Of a DNA stretch of 64,000 nt, positions 1-8,929 are shown in pieces. Location: the NCBI GenBank assembly GCA_040902105.1, contig JBBDXW010000075.1:164725-228724 (forward strand). The letters run 5' to 3'. The notes below the pieces were generated by a model. That model was given only the letters and a program-made list of their open reading frames with translations. It was not told the DNA's origin and did no database searches. Numbering within the stretch: position 1 is the stretch's first letter; each line of letters starts with the position of its first letter. This stretch comes from IDS-8 sp040902105 (lineage in GTDB: Bacteria; Pseudomonadota; Gammaproteobacteria; Steroidobacterales; Woeseiaceae). A program made the translations under genes and the position numbers.

Positions 1-1092
1 GCCTCGGCCGTCGCCGTCAGCTGGTCCGCGTATGTCGTCGGTTTGCTGGAAAAATTCGGTCTGTCGCTGCCGGAGGTGCTCGTCAACGCGCCTTTCGGAA
101 AGGGTGCAGACGGCGATCTGGTCCTCACCGGAGCGCTCATCAATGTGCCGGCCGTCGCGATCATTGTTGCATTGGGCGCCGTCTGTTATGTGGGGATGCG
201 CGAATCGTCGTGGCTCAACTCCGCCATGGTTCTGATCAAGGTCGGCGTCATCGTCGTGTTCGTGCTCGCCGGAATCTCGTACATCGATCCGGGCAACTGG
301 CGGCCGTACCTGCCCGGGAACACGGGAACCCCCGGGCAGTTCGGCATGACGGGGCTGCTGCAGGGAGCCGCGATCATCTTTTTTTCATATATCGGTTTCG
401 ACACCGCCTCGACGACCGCTCGCGAAACGCAGAACCCTCAGCGCGACGTGCCGATCGGAATTCTCTCGGCGCTCGTCATCTCGGCGATCCTGTACATCGC
501 GATGGCGACCGTAATGACCGGAATGGTTTCCTATACCCTGCTCGATGTACCCAATCCGGTTGCGGTTGCGCTGGATGCTCATCCGCAGCTTTCCTGGCTC
601 AGCTACCTGGTGGAGATCGGGATCATCATAGGCATGACCTCGGTCATCCTGATGTCGTTGCTCGGCCAGCCGCGCATTCTGCTGGCGATGGCGGAAGACG
701 GTCTGCTTCCCGCACGCATGGCCGGCGTGCACCCCCGCTACCGCACGCCGCATATCGCCACCGCGGTAACGATCGTCATTGCCGCGCTGGTCGCGGGCCT
801 GTTCCCGCTCAATGTGCTCGGTGAGCTGATCGTGATCGGGATACTGCTCGCGTTCGCCGTCGTGTGCATCGGCGTGCTGGTGCTGCGCCATACGAAGCCG
901 GACGTGGAGCGGCCGTTCCGCGTCCCGTTCGCGCCCGTCACCTGCGTGCTCGGCGCGCTGCTGTGCGGCGGCATGACGTATTTCCTGCCGGCCGACACGT
1001 GGTGGCGTCTGCTGATCTGGACGATCGTCGGCTTTTCGATCTACGGCCTCTACGGCTATCGTCACAGCCGCATGCGTGCCGAGGGCCGGTAA
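1..1092 (+). CDS. APC-family amino acid permease (5' end outside window)
   Basis: The reading frame is open from base 1 and the true start lies left of the window; 363 residues remain. The protein is a chain of hydrophobic segments typical of the amino acid-polyamine-organocation superfamily. The stretch IGFDTASTTARETQNPQRD around residue 135 matches the conserved loop of the cationic amino acid transporter (YfnA/CAT) branch. It should import amino acids at the inner membrane by cation symport; the substrate cannot be told from sequence. It converges on the response regulator gene, with stops about 28 bp apart. Confidence 0.85.
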   Translation, partial: ASAVAVSWSAYVVGLLEKFGLSLPEVLVNAPFGKGADGDLVLTGALINVPAVAIIVALGAVCYVGMRESSWLNSAMVLIKVGVIVVFVLAGISYIDPGNWRPYLPGNTGTPGQFGMTGLLQGAAIIFFSYIGFDTASTTARETQNPQRDVPIGILSALVISAILYIAMATVMTGMVSYTLLDVPNPVAVALDAHPQLSWLSYLVEIGIIIGMTSVILMSLLGQPRILLAMAEDGLLPARMAGVHPRYRTPHIATAVTIVIAALVAGLFPLNVLGELIVIGILLAFAVVCIGVLVLRHTKPDVERPFRVPFAPVTCVLGALLCGGMTYFLPADTWWRLLIWTIVGFSIYGLYGYRHSRMRAEGR

Positions 1093-1119
1093 ACTCGTCC
1101 GGATCGGGCGATCGGCCCG

Positions 1120-1812
1120 TTACTCGCCGAGCCAGCGGTAACCCATGCCGTAAACGGTTTCCACGGCGTCGAACTGCGGGTCGATGGCCAGGAACTTGCG
1201 GCGGATGCGCTTGATGTGAGACGTGATGGTGTTGTCGTCGAGCACCGCCTGCGCCGCATCCATCAACTGTTGCCGGTTCCTGACGTGTCCCGGGTAGCGC
1301 GCCAGCGAGTGCACGATCCAGAATTCGGTCAGCGTCAACCCGACCGGCTGGTCCTGCCAGCGCACGGTCATGCGATCGACGTCGAGTTCGAGGTCGCCAC
1401 GCGTCATGCGGCTGGTCTTTCCCTGCGGCTTCTGCATCGCGTCGAGGCGGCGAAATAGCGCGGCCACTCGCGCCATCAGGTGCGGCACGCTGATGTCCTT
1501 GGTCAGGTAATCGTCGGCGCCGAGGCGCAGTCCGGATACTGCATCGAACTCGCTGTCGCGCGCGGTCAGAAAAATAATCGGCAGTTCGGCAGCCTGGCTT
1601 CTGAGATCGCGGCACAGTTCGAAGCCGCCTTCGACTTCGTTCCTGAGGTTGACGTCGATCAGCACCAGATCCGGCAGGCGCGCCGCGAAAGCATCCATTG
1701 CCGGACGTCGTGCGTCATAGAGATCCACCGAGTAGCCCTCGCGGCGAAACGCCGCCGCGTAGTTTTCCCGGATGGCGGCTTCGTCTTCGACGATTGCAAT
1801 GCGCTTGGACAA
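1120..1812 (-). CDS. pdsR: PdsR-type response regulator of a dedicated sortase system
   Basis: A 230-residue OmpR/PhoB-like regulator. The N-terminal receiver has the acceptor aspartate in LVLIDVNL near residue 53, and the C-terminal winged helix ends in the typical YGMGYRW strand. It is divergent from the sortase target and sortase genes, the setting of the proteobacterial dedicated sortase response regulator family. That family normally comes with a cognate histidine kinase (PdsS). None is present here: the next gene downstream is a permease on the other strand. The kinase must lie elsewhere or be lost. Confidence 0.8.
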   Translation of the reverse strand: MSKRIAIVEDEAAIRENYAAAFRREGYSVDLYDARRPAMDAFAARLPDLVLIDVNLRNEVEGGFELCRDLRSQAAELPIIFLTARDSEFDAVSGLRLGADDYLTKDISVPHLMARVAALFRRLDAMQKPQGKTSRMTRGDLELDVDRMTVRWQDQPVGLTLTEFWIVHSLARYPGHVRNRQQLMDAAQAVLDDNTITSHIKRIRRKFLAIDPQFDAVETVYGMGYRWLGE

Positions 1813-1954
1813 TATCGGCTCCGGTCATGGCCCGCAGATGCGACGACACAATCTGCCACATTACGCCGGTGCATTGCCATGCCTCTGCCCTCGCCCGATC
1901 GCAATGGTCTGCTGGAATTGTCACATCGGAGCACATCGGAGGGAGGCACCGAGA

Positions 1955-4198
1955 ATGACGTACCGGGGAAAAGTGAACAGGAACGGGTTTCGCGCCGGCT
2001 TTTTCAAGCGGGGCTCAACGGCTTCAGGCGCGATCCATCGGTGGCATCCGCAGGGTGCTGAAGAAGCAATACCGAAGATCGAGCTGCTTTGGAAAAGGCG
2101 TGCGGTGCTCCGGTGGTACTCGCTGACCGCCCTGCTCGTACTGACACCCTTCGTGTCCTTTCAACCCTGCGCAGTATACGCCAGCGAAACAGCATTGCCG
2201 GAAGCTCTCGTTCTGCCGCAGCAGATGCAGTCCGGCAGCCTGCTGTTGAAGATGCAGTCGGGGTACACGACCGCAACCCGCATCAACACTGACGTCGGCA
2301 TGAGGATCAGCGGGCCGGTGGCGCGTACGACCGTGAGCCAGAAGTTCCGCAACGACGGACCGGAGTGGGTGGAAGGCATTTATGTTTTTCCATTGCCGGA
2401 TACGGCTGCTGTCGATCGTCTGCGTTTGCGAGTCGGCGAACGCTTCGTCGAAGGCGAGATTCGGGAAAAGAAGCAGGCTCGCAAGGAATACGAACGGGCC
2501 AGGGAGAGCGGCCAGCGCGCCGGGCTCGTCGAGCAGCAACGCGCCAACCTGTTCACGACGTCGATTGCGAACCTCGGGCCGGGAGAAACCATTTCGATCG
2601 AGATCGAATACCTGGAAACGCTCAGGTACGACGACGGTCACTTCAGCCTGCGTTTCCCGCTGACACTCACTCCGCGCTATGCACCGGGCGCACCGCTCGC
2701 AGAACGCCGGGGATCCGGGTGGTCGGCCGACACCAGCCGCGTACCCGATGCATCGCTGATTACACCGCCCGTCGTGACCAGATCGCGGGATCACAGGGTC
2801 ACGCTGCATGCGGAAATCGATGCCGGCGTGCCGCTCGAGATCATCGCGAGCCGTTACCATCCGATCACGGTAACCGCAGTGGACGAAGCGGCCGGGCGCT
2901 ACCAGGTCACGCTGACCGACGCACGCACCCCGATGGACCACGACCTCGAACTCGTGTGGCGGCCTGTGTCCGACTCGATGCCGCGGGCGACCTTGTTCCG
3001 GGAAAGCAAGGACGCCGAGGCGCACTACCTGCTGCTGATGCTGCCGCCGGACGACATCGCCGCCGACCAGGGTGCGGCGGAAGCGTCGATGCCTCGCGAA
3101 CTCGTATTCGTCGTCGATACATCCGGTTCCATGCACGGCACCTCGATCGAACAGGCGAAGCAGGCGCTGCTTCTCGCACTGGACGGACTCGAATCTCACG
3201 ACCGCTTCAACGTCATCCAGTTCAACTCCGTCACGCACGAGCTGTTTGCCGGCAGCGTTACTGCCTCGACCGGGAACCTCGAGAGGGCCCGCAGCTATGT
3301 GCGCGGTCTCGCCGCGAATGGCGGCACGGAAATGCGCCCCGCGATCGAGCGGGCGTTGCGGGGAAGCGGCGACGAAACCCACCTCAGGCAGATTATTTTC
3401 ATAACCGATGGCAGCGTCGGTAACGAAAGCGAGTTGTTTTCGCTGATCGATGCAAAGCTGGGCGCCGCGCGTCTCTTCACTGTCGGCATCGGCTCGGCGC
3501 CCAACAGCCTGTTCATGCGCAAGGCCGCCGAAGCAGGACGCGGCACGTATACCTTCATCAGCGCGTTGCATGAAGTAAAGGAAAAAATGGGCAGGTTGTT
3601 CCGCAAGCTCGAACGGCCGCAGGTAACGGGCATCGAGGTCGAGTGGCCGGGGTCGGCGCTGGCGTATCCCGTGATCGTGCCCGATCTCTATGCCGGCGAG
3701 CCGATTGTGCAGAAAGTCCGCCTGCCGGCCGCGCCGCGCGCAGGCGATGTGGTGAAAGTCTCCGGAACCTCGCCCGTGGGCGACTGGGGTGTCGAGCTGC
3801 CTCTCGTCCTGGAGCAGGACAGCGTCGGGATCGCCGCAGTCTGGGCTCGCGCGCGAATCGAGCATCTGCTGGATCGCGAACCCGAGGGTGATACCCCGGA
3901 GGCAATTCGTGCGGCAGTCGTTGAAACGGCGCTCGACCATCACCTGGTAAGTCTCCACACGAGCCTGGTTGCCGTCGATAAGACACCGGTTCGGCCGGAA
4001 ACTTCTGCACTCGACAGCGAACAGGTGCCGAATCTCCTGCCGTACGGCCAGAGCCAGCGCGCGATCTTCGGTTTTCCGCCGACGGCAACGGGCTGGGGCA
4101 TTCGCCTGGCAACCGGTGTGCTGTGGCTGCTTCTGGCGTCGTTGCTGATGCTGGCCCGGCACAGGAACGCGTATTCCAATGTTCCCGCGGCGTCGTAA
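1955..4198 (+). CDS. Marine proteobacterial sortase target protein (VIT + VWA domains)
   Basis: About 747 residues. ATG 1955 is chosen because GGAGG lies 8 bp upstream; the frame is open further left, into the divergent pdsR. A signal anchor around residues 50-70 is followed by a VIT domain, then a von Willebrand A domain with the MIDAS motif DTSGSM. Near the C-terminus, a sorting-like motif FPPTA precedes a hydrophobic helix and a basic tail (LARHR). It should be exported and processed by the sortase encoded directly downstream, whose start overlaps this gene by 20 bp. The role of the anchored protein is unknown. Confidence 0.85.
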   Translation: MTYRGKVNRNGFRAGFFKRGSTASGAIHRWHPQGAEEAIPKIELLWKRRAVLRWYSLTALLVLTPFVSFQPCAVYASETALPEALVLPQQMQSGSLLLKMQSGYTTATRINTDVGMRISGPVARTTVSQKFRNDGPEWVEGIYVFPLPDTAAVDRLRLRVGERFVEGEIREKKQARKEYERARESGQRAGLVEQQRANLFTTSIANLGPGETISIEIEYLETLRYDDGHFSLRFPLTLTPRYAPGAPLAERRGSGWSADTSRVPDASLITPPVVTRSRDHRVTLHAEIDAGVPLEIIASRYHPITVTAVDEAAGRYQVTLTDARTPMDHDLELVWRPVSDSMPRATLFRESKDAEAHYLLLMLPPDDIAADQGAAEASMPRELVFVVDTSGSMHGTSIEQAKQALLLALDGLESHDRFNVIQFNSVTHELFAGSVTASTGNLERARSYVRGLAANGGTEMRPAIERALRGSGDETHLRQIIFITDGSVGNESELFSLIDAKLGAARLFTVGIGSAPNSLFMRKAAEAGRGTYTFISALHEVKEKMGRLFRKLERPQVTGIEVEWPGSALAYPVIVPDLYAGEPIVQKVRLPAAPRAGDVVKVSGTSPVGDWGVELPLVLEQDSVGIAAVWARARIEHLLDREPEGDTPEAIRAAVVETALDHHLVSLHTSLVAVDKTPVRPETSALDSEQVPNLLPYGQSQRAIFGFPPTATGWGIRLATGVLWLLLASLLMLARHRNAYSNVPAAS

Positions 4199-4766
4199 AT
4201 CCCTGCCTGGCGGTTTGCTGGTGGCCAGCATCCTTTGTCTCGGTTTCTGGCAGCTGGGCCAGGGCGCCTGCATTCCCGCCAAAGCCTGGCTCGCCCAGGA
4301 ACTGATGCAGCGGGCCTGGCGGCGCGCGGAATCCGGCGAGCGCGACGTACCGCCCTGGCCCTGGGCGGACACCTGGCCTGTTGCGCGGCTGTCAGCGACG
4401 GGCGGCGACGTGGAACTGATCGTGCTCGAAGGCGGGTCAGGGCGCACGCTGGCGTTCGGGCCGGGGCACCTGAGCGTCAGCGTTCTGCCGGGCGAACGGG
4501 GCAACAGCATCATCGCCGGCCACCGCGATACGCACTTCCAGTTCCTGCAACACGTAAGGGATGGGGATTCGATCAACGTGGACATGCCCGACGGCCGCAG
4601 CCACCTTTTTCGCGTAGTCGGCATCGATGTCGTCGATTCGCGGCGCGGCAGCATTCTTCTGGATACCGAGTCACCGATGCTTAGCCTGGTTACCTGTTAT
4701 CCGTTCAATGCACGCGAAGCCGGCGGGCCAATGCGCTACGTCGTGACCGCAGAAATGGTCTATTGA
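4179..4766 (+). CDS. Class GN sortase
   Basis: 195 residues with an N-terminal membrane anchor (residues 10-30). The three expected catalytic residues are visible: His in IIAGHRDTHF, Cys in LSLVTCYPF and Arg in GGPMRYVV. Class GN sortases are Gram-negative enzymes that usually act on one target encoded beside them, which fits the preceding VIT/VWA gene. The overlap with that gene implies translational coupling. Confidence 0.88.
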   Translation: MFPRRRKSLPGGLLVASILCLGFWQLGQGACIPAKAWLAQELMQRAWRRAESGERDVPPWPWADTWPVARLSATGGDVELIVLEGGSGRTLAFGPGHLSVSVLPGERGNSIIAGHRDTHFQFLQHVRDGDSINVDMPDGRSHLFRVVGIDVVDSRRGSILLDTESPMLSLVTCYPFNAREAGGPMRYVVTAEMVY

Positions 4767-4818
4767 CGATGCGGCACCCACAGGCGAGCATGCCGTTGAC
4801 TGTGCGAGGAAAGGGAAA

Positions 4819-5538
4819 ATGACGACACCATCGACAAGCTTTGCAGTAGTGCTGGGCGGCTTCATGTTCGCCGGGCTCGCGGCGCTCGGCCTGATCGCGG
4901 GCAATGCGGCGCTTGAAGTCAAGGCGCACGAGCGCAGCGTTCAGGTAAAGGGTCTGGCCGAAAGGGAGATGCCGGCCAACATCGTCATCTGGCCGCTTTC
5001 ATACCAGCTTGCAGGCAATGACCTGAACGAGTTGTACGAGTCCATTGCCGAAAAGAACCAGATCGTCATCGGATTCCTGACCGAAAACGGACTCGACCTG
5101 GCGGATGTCACCACATCGGCGCCAACCGTGGTCGACAGGCATGCCCAGTCCTGGGGCAACACCGCGGAAATCGAATACCGGTATGTGGCAACGGCAACGG
5201 TGACGCTTTACTCGACCGCCGTCGACACCGCGCGCCGTGCGATGTCGAATGCCATCGACCTGGGCAAGAACGGCATCGCATTGACCGGCGAGCAGTACGG
5301 TAACCAGGTGCAGTTCCTGTTCACCGGCCTGAACGATATCAAGCCCGCCATGATCGAGGAGTCGACTTTCAACGCACGCGCGGTCGCGGAAAAATTCGCG
5401 GCGGATTCCGAGAGCACGCTCGGTAAGATCAAATCCGCCACCCAGGGCCAGTTTTCGATCTCCGACCGGGACAGCACGACACCGCATGTAAAGAATGTCC
5501 GCGTGGTATCGACCGTCGAGTATTACCTGTCCGATTGA
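4819..5538 (+). CDS. SIMPL domain (DUF541) protein
   Basis: 239 residues with one N-terminal hydrophobic segment (about residues 8-28) followed by a periplasmic SIMPL domain. Family hallmarks include VKGLAEREMPAN near the start of the domain and VRVVSTVEYYLSD at the end. SIMPL proteins occur widely in bacterial envelopes but their biochemical role is poorly defined. GAGGAAAGGG precedes ATG 4819. It lies 50 bp after the sortase and could be cotranscribed. Confidence 0.8.
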   Translation: MTTPSTSFAVVLGGFMFAGLAALGLIAGNAALEVKAHERSVQVKGLAEREMPANIVIWPLSYQLAGNDLNELYESIAEKNQIVIGFLTENGLDLADVTTSAPTVVDRHAQSWGNTAEIEYRYVATATVTLYSTAVDTARRAMSNAIDLGKNGIALTGEQYGNQVQFLFTGLNDIKPAMIEESTFNARAVAEKFAADSESTLGKIKSATQGQFSISDRDSTTPHVKNVRVVSTVEYYLSD

Positions 5539-5548
5539 TTACAATGTC

Positions 5549-5606
5549 GGAGCCGGCGAGAGCGGGCGATGCCTGGATCGGTTGTTCGCCCGTTTTCACG
5601 GGTTCC
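5549..5606. repeat. REP-like palindrome, family A copy 1
   Basis: An imperfect inverted repeat built from GAGAGCGGGCGA and TCGCCCGTTTTCACGGG. It lies between convergent genes, and close relatives sit at 18683-18744 and 57277-57333. All three have the same arm sequences; two (here and 57277) are also followed by GTTTCGATCACCG. It may act as a transcript end, but there is no T-tract. Confidence 0.6.
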
Positions 5607-5619
5607 AACGCGGTTTCGA

Positions 5620-6153
5620 TCACCGCCGCCGCAGCCGCTCAAGGCTCATCAGCGCCGCCACGCTGATCGCATCCGTAATTTCGCCGCGGCCGATCATCTC
5701 GATCGCTTCCGAGACCTTTAGTTTGCGCACTTCGATGTTCTCCGTCTCCTCGAATTGCGGCGGTCCTTCGGTGAGCCGTTCGGCAACGAAGACTATGCCG
5801 GCTTCGTCGGTAATCGAGTTGCTGATGTGAAGCCGCAAGAGTTCTGTCCACGATCGCGCAGTCAATCCGGTTTCCTCCCTCAATTCGCGTTTGGCGGCAT
5901 CGAGCGGAGATTCCGAGAGTGGCGCGCCGCCCATCGGCAGCTCCCAGGAGAATGTGCCGAGCGTGTAACGATCCTGGCCGACGAGCCAGGTATTACCTTC
6001 ATCGTCCAGCGGCACGATGGCCACCGCCTTGTTCTTGAAGTGCACGTGCCCGTAATCGTTCCGGCCGCCGCCCGGATTGACGACACGGTCCTCGAACACG
6101 GTGATCCACGGACTGTCGAAGACGATTCTCGAACTCAGTTTCTTCCAGGACAT
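5620..6153 (-). CDS. Nudix hydrolase (ADP-ribose pyrophosphatase-like)
   Basis: Taken from ATG 6153 (MSWKKLSS), about 177 residues; the frame is open 21 codons further upstream. A complete Nudix box is present: G-x5-E-x7-REL-x-EE-x-GL, seen as ESPLDAAKRELREETGL. It should cleave a nucleoside diphosphate linked to another group with a divalent metal. The ETENIEVRKLKVSEA stretch downstream of the box is typical of the ADP-sugar pyrophosphatase branch. The exact substrate is not readable from sequence. Confidence 0.85.
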   Translation of the reverse strand: MSWKKLSSRIVFDSPWITVFEDRVVNPGGGRNDYGHVHFKNKAVAIVPLDDEGNTWLVGQDRYTLGTFSWELPMGGAPLSESPLDAAKRELREETGLTARSWTELLRLHISNSITDEAGIVFVAERLTEGPPQFEETENIEVRKLKVSEAIEMIGRGEITDAISVAALMSLERLRRR

Positions 6154-6366
6154 GGGGGTTCCGGCCGCTGTTGCAGGTTCTGTTACACGGGTTGCCAGGG
6201 CCGGCCAGATGGGCAAGGCTGCCTATGCATTGTTATGCGGGCATGATAACCCGAAGATCGGTTCCCTGTGCCGGCAACGGGATTCGTGATTGCGGCCGAT
6301 GGTCCCCTGCGTCATAGTTGTGCGTGCGCTTCACCAGCAAGCGCCCCCTGCGTTTCCGGAAACACC

Positions 6367-7746
6367 ATGGTATCGACACAAGCCCGCCTGACTCACGGGC
6401 CGGTCGGCCGACATCTGGTCGACATGACCGTGCCCGTCCTGTTCGGCGTCTTCACGATGATGCTGCAGGCGTTCGTCGATGCGTACTTCGTCGGGCAAGT
6501 GGGCGATCGCGAACTGGCCGCGCTCGGCTTCACGTTCCCGGTGCTGATGCTGGTCTCGAGCGTTGCGATCGGCCTGGGCGCCGGCACGTCGTCGGTGGTG
6601 GCCCGCGCACTCGGCTCTAACGACCATCGCCGCGCCCGGCGGCTCACCACGGACAGCCTGCTGCTTTCGTTCGGCATCACCGCCGCCATCTGTGTCGTCG
6701 GAATCCTGACGATCGCGCCGTTATTCAGGCTGCTCGGAGCTCCGGACGACCTGCTCCCGCTGATCGGCGGCTACATGAAGATTCTGTACACCGGTGTGCC
6801 GTTTGTCGTAGTCGGCATGGTGGGCATGAGCAGCATGCGTGCAACCGGAGATACGCGGCTGCCGAGCTTGCTCATGGTCATATGCGCGGTCGTGAACGTG
6901 GTGCTCGATCCCATACTGATTTTCGGCTTCGGCCCGATACCCGCGATGGAACTGAACGGGGCTGCGATGGCTGCGCTGCTTGCTCGCGGTGCATTATTTT
7001 TCGGTGCTCTCTATTTCATGCGCAAGCGGCTCGACATGCTGAGCTTTAACCGGCCGGACCCGGAGGAACTGCGTAAGTCCTGGATCGACATTCTGCACGT
7101 CGGCATACCCGCGGCCGGCACCAACGCGATTATCCCGATTGCAACCGGAGCGATTACGGCGATGCTTGCGCGATACGGGCCGGAGGCCGTGGCCGGATTC
7201 GGTGTTGCAACCCGCGTGGAGGCGCTGACGCTGGTGATGTACTACGCGATGTCGGCGATCATCGGTCCGTTCGTGGGGCAGAACATCTCTGCAGGCAAGG
7301 CCGACCGTATTTACCTCGCGCTGCGGCTTTGCACGATCTTTTGCCTGGTCTCGGGGCTGGTGATCGCAGCCCTTCTTGCCGCATCCAGCATCTTCCTGCC
7401 CTCGTTGTTCAGCGACAATCCCGCGGTGACCGGCGTTGCGACCCGATTCCTGCTGATTGCACCGCTCGGCTACGGTGCGTACGGCATGGTGATGGTCATG
7501 AATGCCTCCTTCAACGGGATGGGCAAGCCAATGCCCGGCGTCGCGATCAGCCTGATCCGGCTGGCCGGCCTGTATCTGCCGTTGGCTTTCATCGCAGACC
7601 GCTGGTTCGGCGTGCCGGGAATCTTCGCCGCGTACACGGTTGCGAACATCGTGACGGGAATCGCCGCCTACATCTGGGCGCGCAGCGCGGTGCAGTCACA
7701 GTGCGATAAGCACGGTCCGCGCATCATGGTCACGGAAACTGTTTAG
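6367..7746 (+). CDS. MATE family efflux transporter
   Basis: 459 residues from ATG 6367, with GGAAAC just upstream; the frame is open further left but that part looks non-protein-like. Twelve hydrophobic segments in two homologous halves are apparent, with the typical opening MTVPVLFGVFTMMLQAFVDAYFVG. MATE proteins export cationic drugs or metabolites using a sodium or proton gradient. The substrate is unknown. The small exporter sugE follows on the same strand. Confidence 0.88.
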   Translation: MVSTQARLTHGPVGRHLVDMTVPVLFGVFTMMLQAFVDAYFVGQVGDRELAALGFTFPVLMLVSSVAIGLGAGTSSVVARALGSNDHRRARRLTTDSLLLSFGITAAICVVGILTIAPLFRLLGAPDDLLPLIGGYMKILYTGVPFVVVGMVGMSSMRATGDTRLPSLLMVICAVVNVVLDPILIFGFGPIPAMELNGAAMAALLARGALFFGALYFMRKRLDMLSFNRPDPEELRKSWIDILHVGIPAAGTNAIIPIATGAITAMLARYGPEAVAGFGVATRVEALTLVMYYAMSAIIGPFVGQNISAGKADRIYLALRLCTIFCLVSGLVIAALLAASSIFLPSLFSDNPAVTGVATRFLLIAPLGYGAYGMVMVMNASFNGMGKPMPGVAISLIRLAGLYLPLAFIADRWFGVPGIFAAYTVANIVTGIAAYIWARSAVQSQCDKHGPRIMVTETV

Positions 7747-7869
7747 GTACGGCGGGCGCACGCGCGGGGGATTCTGCAGACTGGATCGAGAAGACGGGGC
7801 AGCCTCGCATCCAGGCCGCATGGCTCCGCGATGATTCTGTCTACTTATCGTCGGGCGTCCAACGTCGTT

Positions 7870-7883
7870 CGGGGACGGCCCCG
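7870..7883 (+). promoter_or_regulatory. Hairpin with ACGG tetraloop before sugE
   Basis: CGGGG and CCCCG form a stem closed by an ACGG loop, about 20 bp before the sugE start. ACGR-capped hairpins are the mark of the guanidine-II (mini-ykkC) riboswitch, which commonly controls sugE/gdx. That riboswitch needs two such hairpins and I can find only this one, so the assignment is tentative. Confidence 0.3.
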
Positions 7884-7903
7884 CGATTCTGAAAGGAGGA
7901 CAC

Positions 7904-8224
7904 ATGGCTTGGGTCATTCTTGTTATTGCGGGGCTGTTTGAGGTCGGCTGGGCCATCGGACTGAAATACACGGAAGGCTTCACTCGATTGTGGCCAACTC
8001 TCTGGACGGTCTCGGCGATGATGATCAGTATTGGGCTATTGGGCATTGCCATGAAGTCACTTCCAGTTGGCACCGCTTATAGCATTTGGGTGGGAGTTGG
8101 AGCGGTCGGCACGGTAATCCTCGGGATCGTGCTGCTTGGTGAGTCTGCGAATGCTGCCCGGCTCATCAGTGTTGGCCTCATCATCGCCGGCATCATCGGC
8201 CTCAAGCTTGCAACTCCGGTCTGA
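7904..8224 (+). CDS. sugE: SugE/Gdx small multidrug resistance exporter
   Basis: 106 residues and four hydrophobic helices, the normal SMR size. Glu13 sits in the first helix (AGLFEVGWAIGLKY), where the SugE/Gdx subtype has its coupling carboxylate. This subtype exports guanidinium and some quaternary ammonium compounds, whereas EmrE-type proteins are polyspecific. AAGGAGG is placed 5-6 bp before the ATG. An ACGG hairpin upstream may be a guanidine-responsive leader. Confidence 0.88.
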   Translation: MAWVILVIAGLFEVGWAIGLKYTEGFTRLWPTLWTVSAMMISIGLLGIAMKSLPVGTAYSIWVGVGAVGTVILGIVLLGESANAARLISVGLIIAGIIGLKLATPV

Positions 8225-8440
8225 AAACGCGTTAAACCCGGACATGAAAAAGTGGCGCTTCGCTCTGCTTTTGCACGGCGGTGGACATTATGTGCCGGCC
8301 GAAGGGACTCGCGCCTTAAGAACAATGTATATCGTTGACGCGGGTTGCCATGAAGAAACATGAGGGGCCTGTGAAACATACAGGCTCGTTGCCCGGTCTA
8401 TTGGCGATAAAGCCGTGATTCTTCAGTGGAGGTAACCGCC

Positions 8441-8890
8441 ATGTTTCGATCCGTACTTTTCATCGGCCTCCTGGCCTGCAGCGGCCTGGCCATTGCCGAA
8501 GACCCTGTGTTCACCACCGAGGCCGGGGCAATCCGTGGTTACGATGCCGTCGCCTACCACGTCGAAGGCAAGCCGGTGCCTGGCAAACCGGACATCACCT
8601 TCGTCTGGCAGGAAGCGGAATGGCATTTCGCCAACACGGCCAACCGCGATACCTTCGCGGCCAATCCGGAGAAATACGCGCCCCGCTATGGCGGCTTCTG
8701 CGCCTTCGGCACCTCGCGCGGATACAAGGTCTCGACCCAGCCTGAGGCGTTCACGATCGTCGACGGTGCGCTGTACCTGAACTACAACCGCGACGTTCAG
8801 AAGACCTGGGACAAGGACCGGCCGGGTTACATCGAGAAGGCGGATGCCAACTGGGTAACGCTCGAGGACGAAGCCTACGAACCCGAGTGA
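8441..8890 (+). CDS. Secreted YHS domain protein
   Basis: 149 residues from ATG 8441 with TGGAGG 8 bp upstream. A signal peptide (residues 1-19, ending near GLAIAED) is followed by a YHS-like domain: IRGYDAVAYHVEGK, then FANPEKYAPRYGGFCAFG with one Cys. Relatives are periplasmic proteins thought to bind metal or small ligands and often sit near metal stress genes. The partner here is unknown. Confidence 0.8.
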   Translation: MFRSVLFIGLLACSGLAIAEDPVFTTEAGAIRGYDAVAYHVEGKPVPGKPDITFVWQEAEWHFANTANRDTFAANPEKYAPRYGGFCAFGTSRGYKVSTQPEAFTIVDGALYLNYNRDVQKTWDKDRPGYIEKADANWVTLEDEAYEPE

Positions 8891-8929
8891 TCATGGGCGA
8901 GTGATCGTGGGCTACACCGTGGCTCGCTG

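Noticed and set aside
2024..4654. Very long leftward open frame opposite the sortase target
   Set aside because: It is antisense to the VIT/VWA gene, has no ribosome site or recognisable protein, and exists because of high GC codon use.
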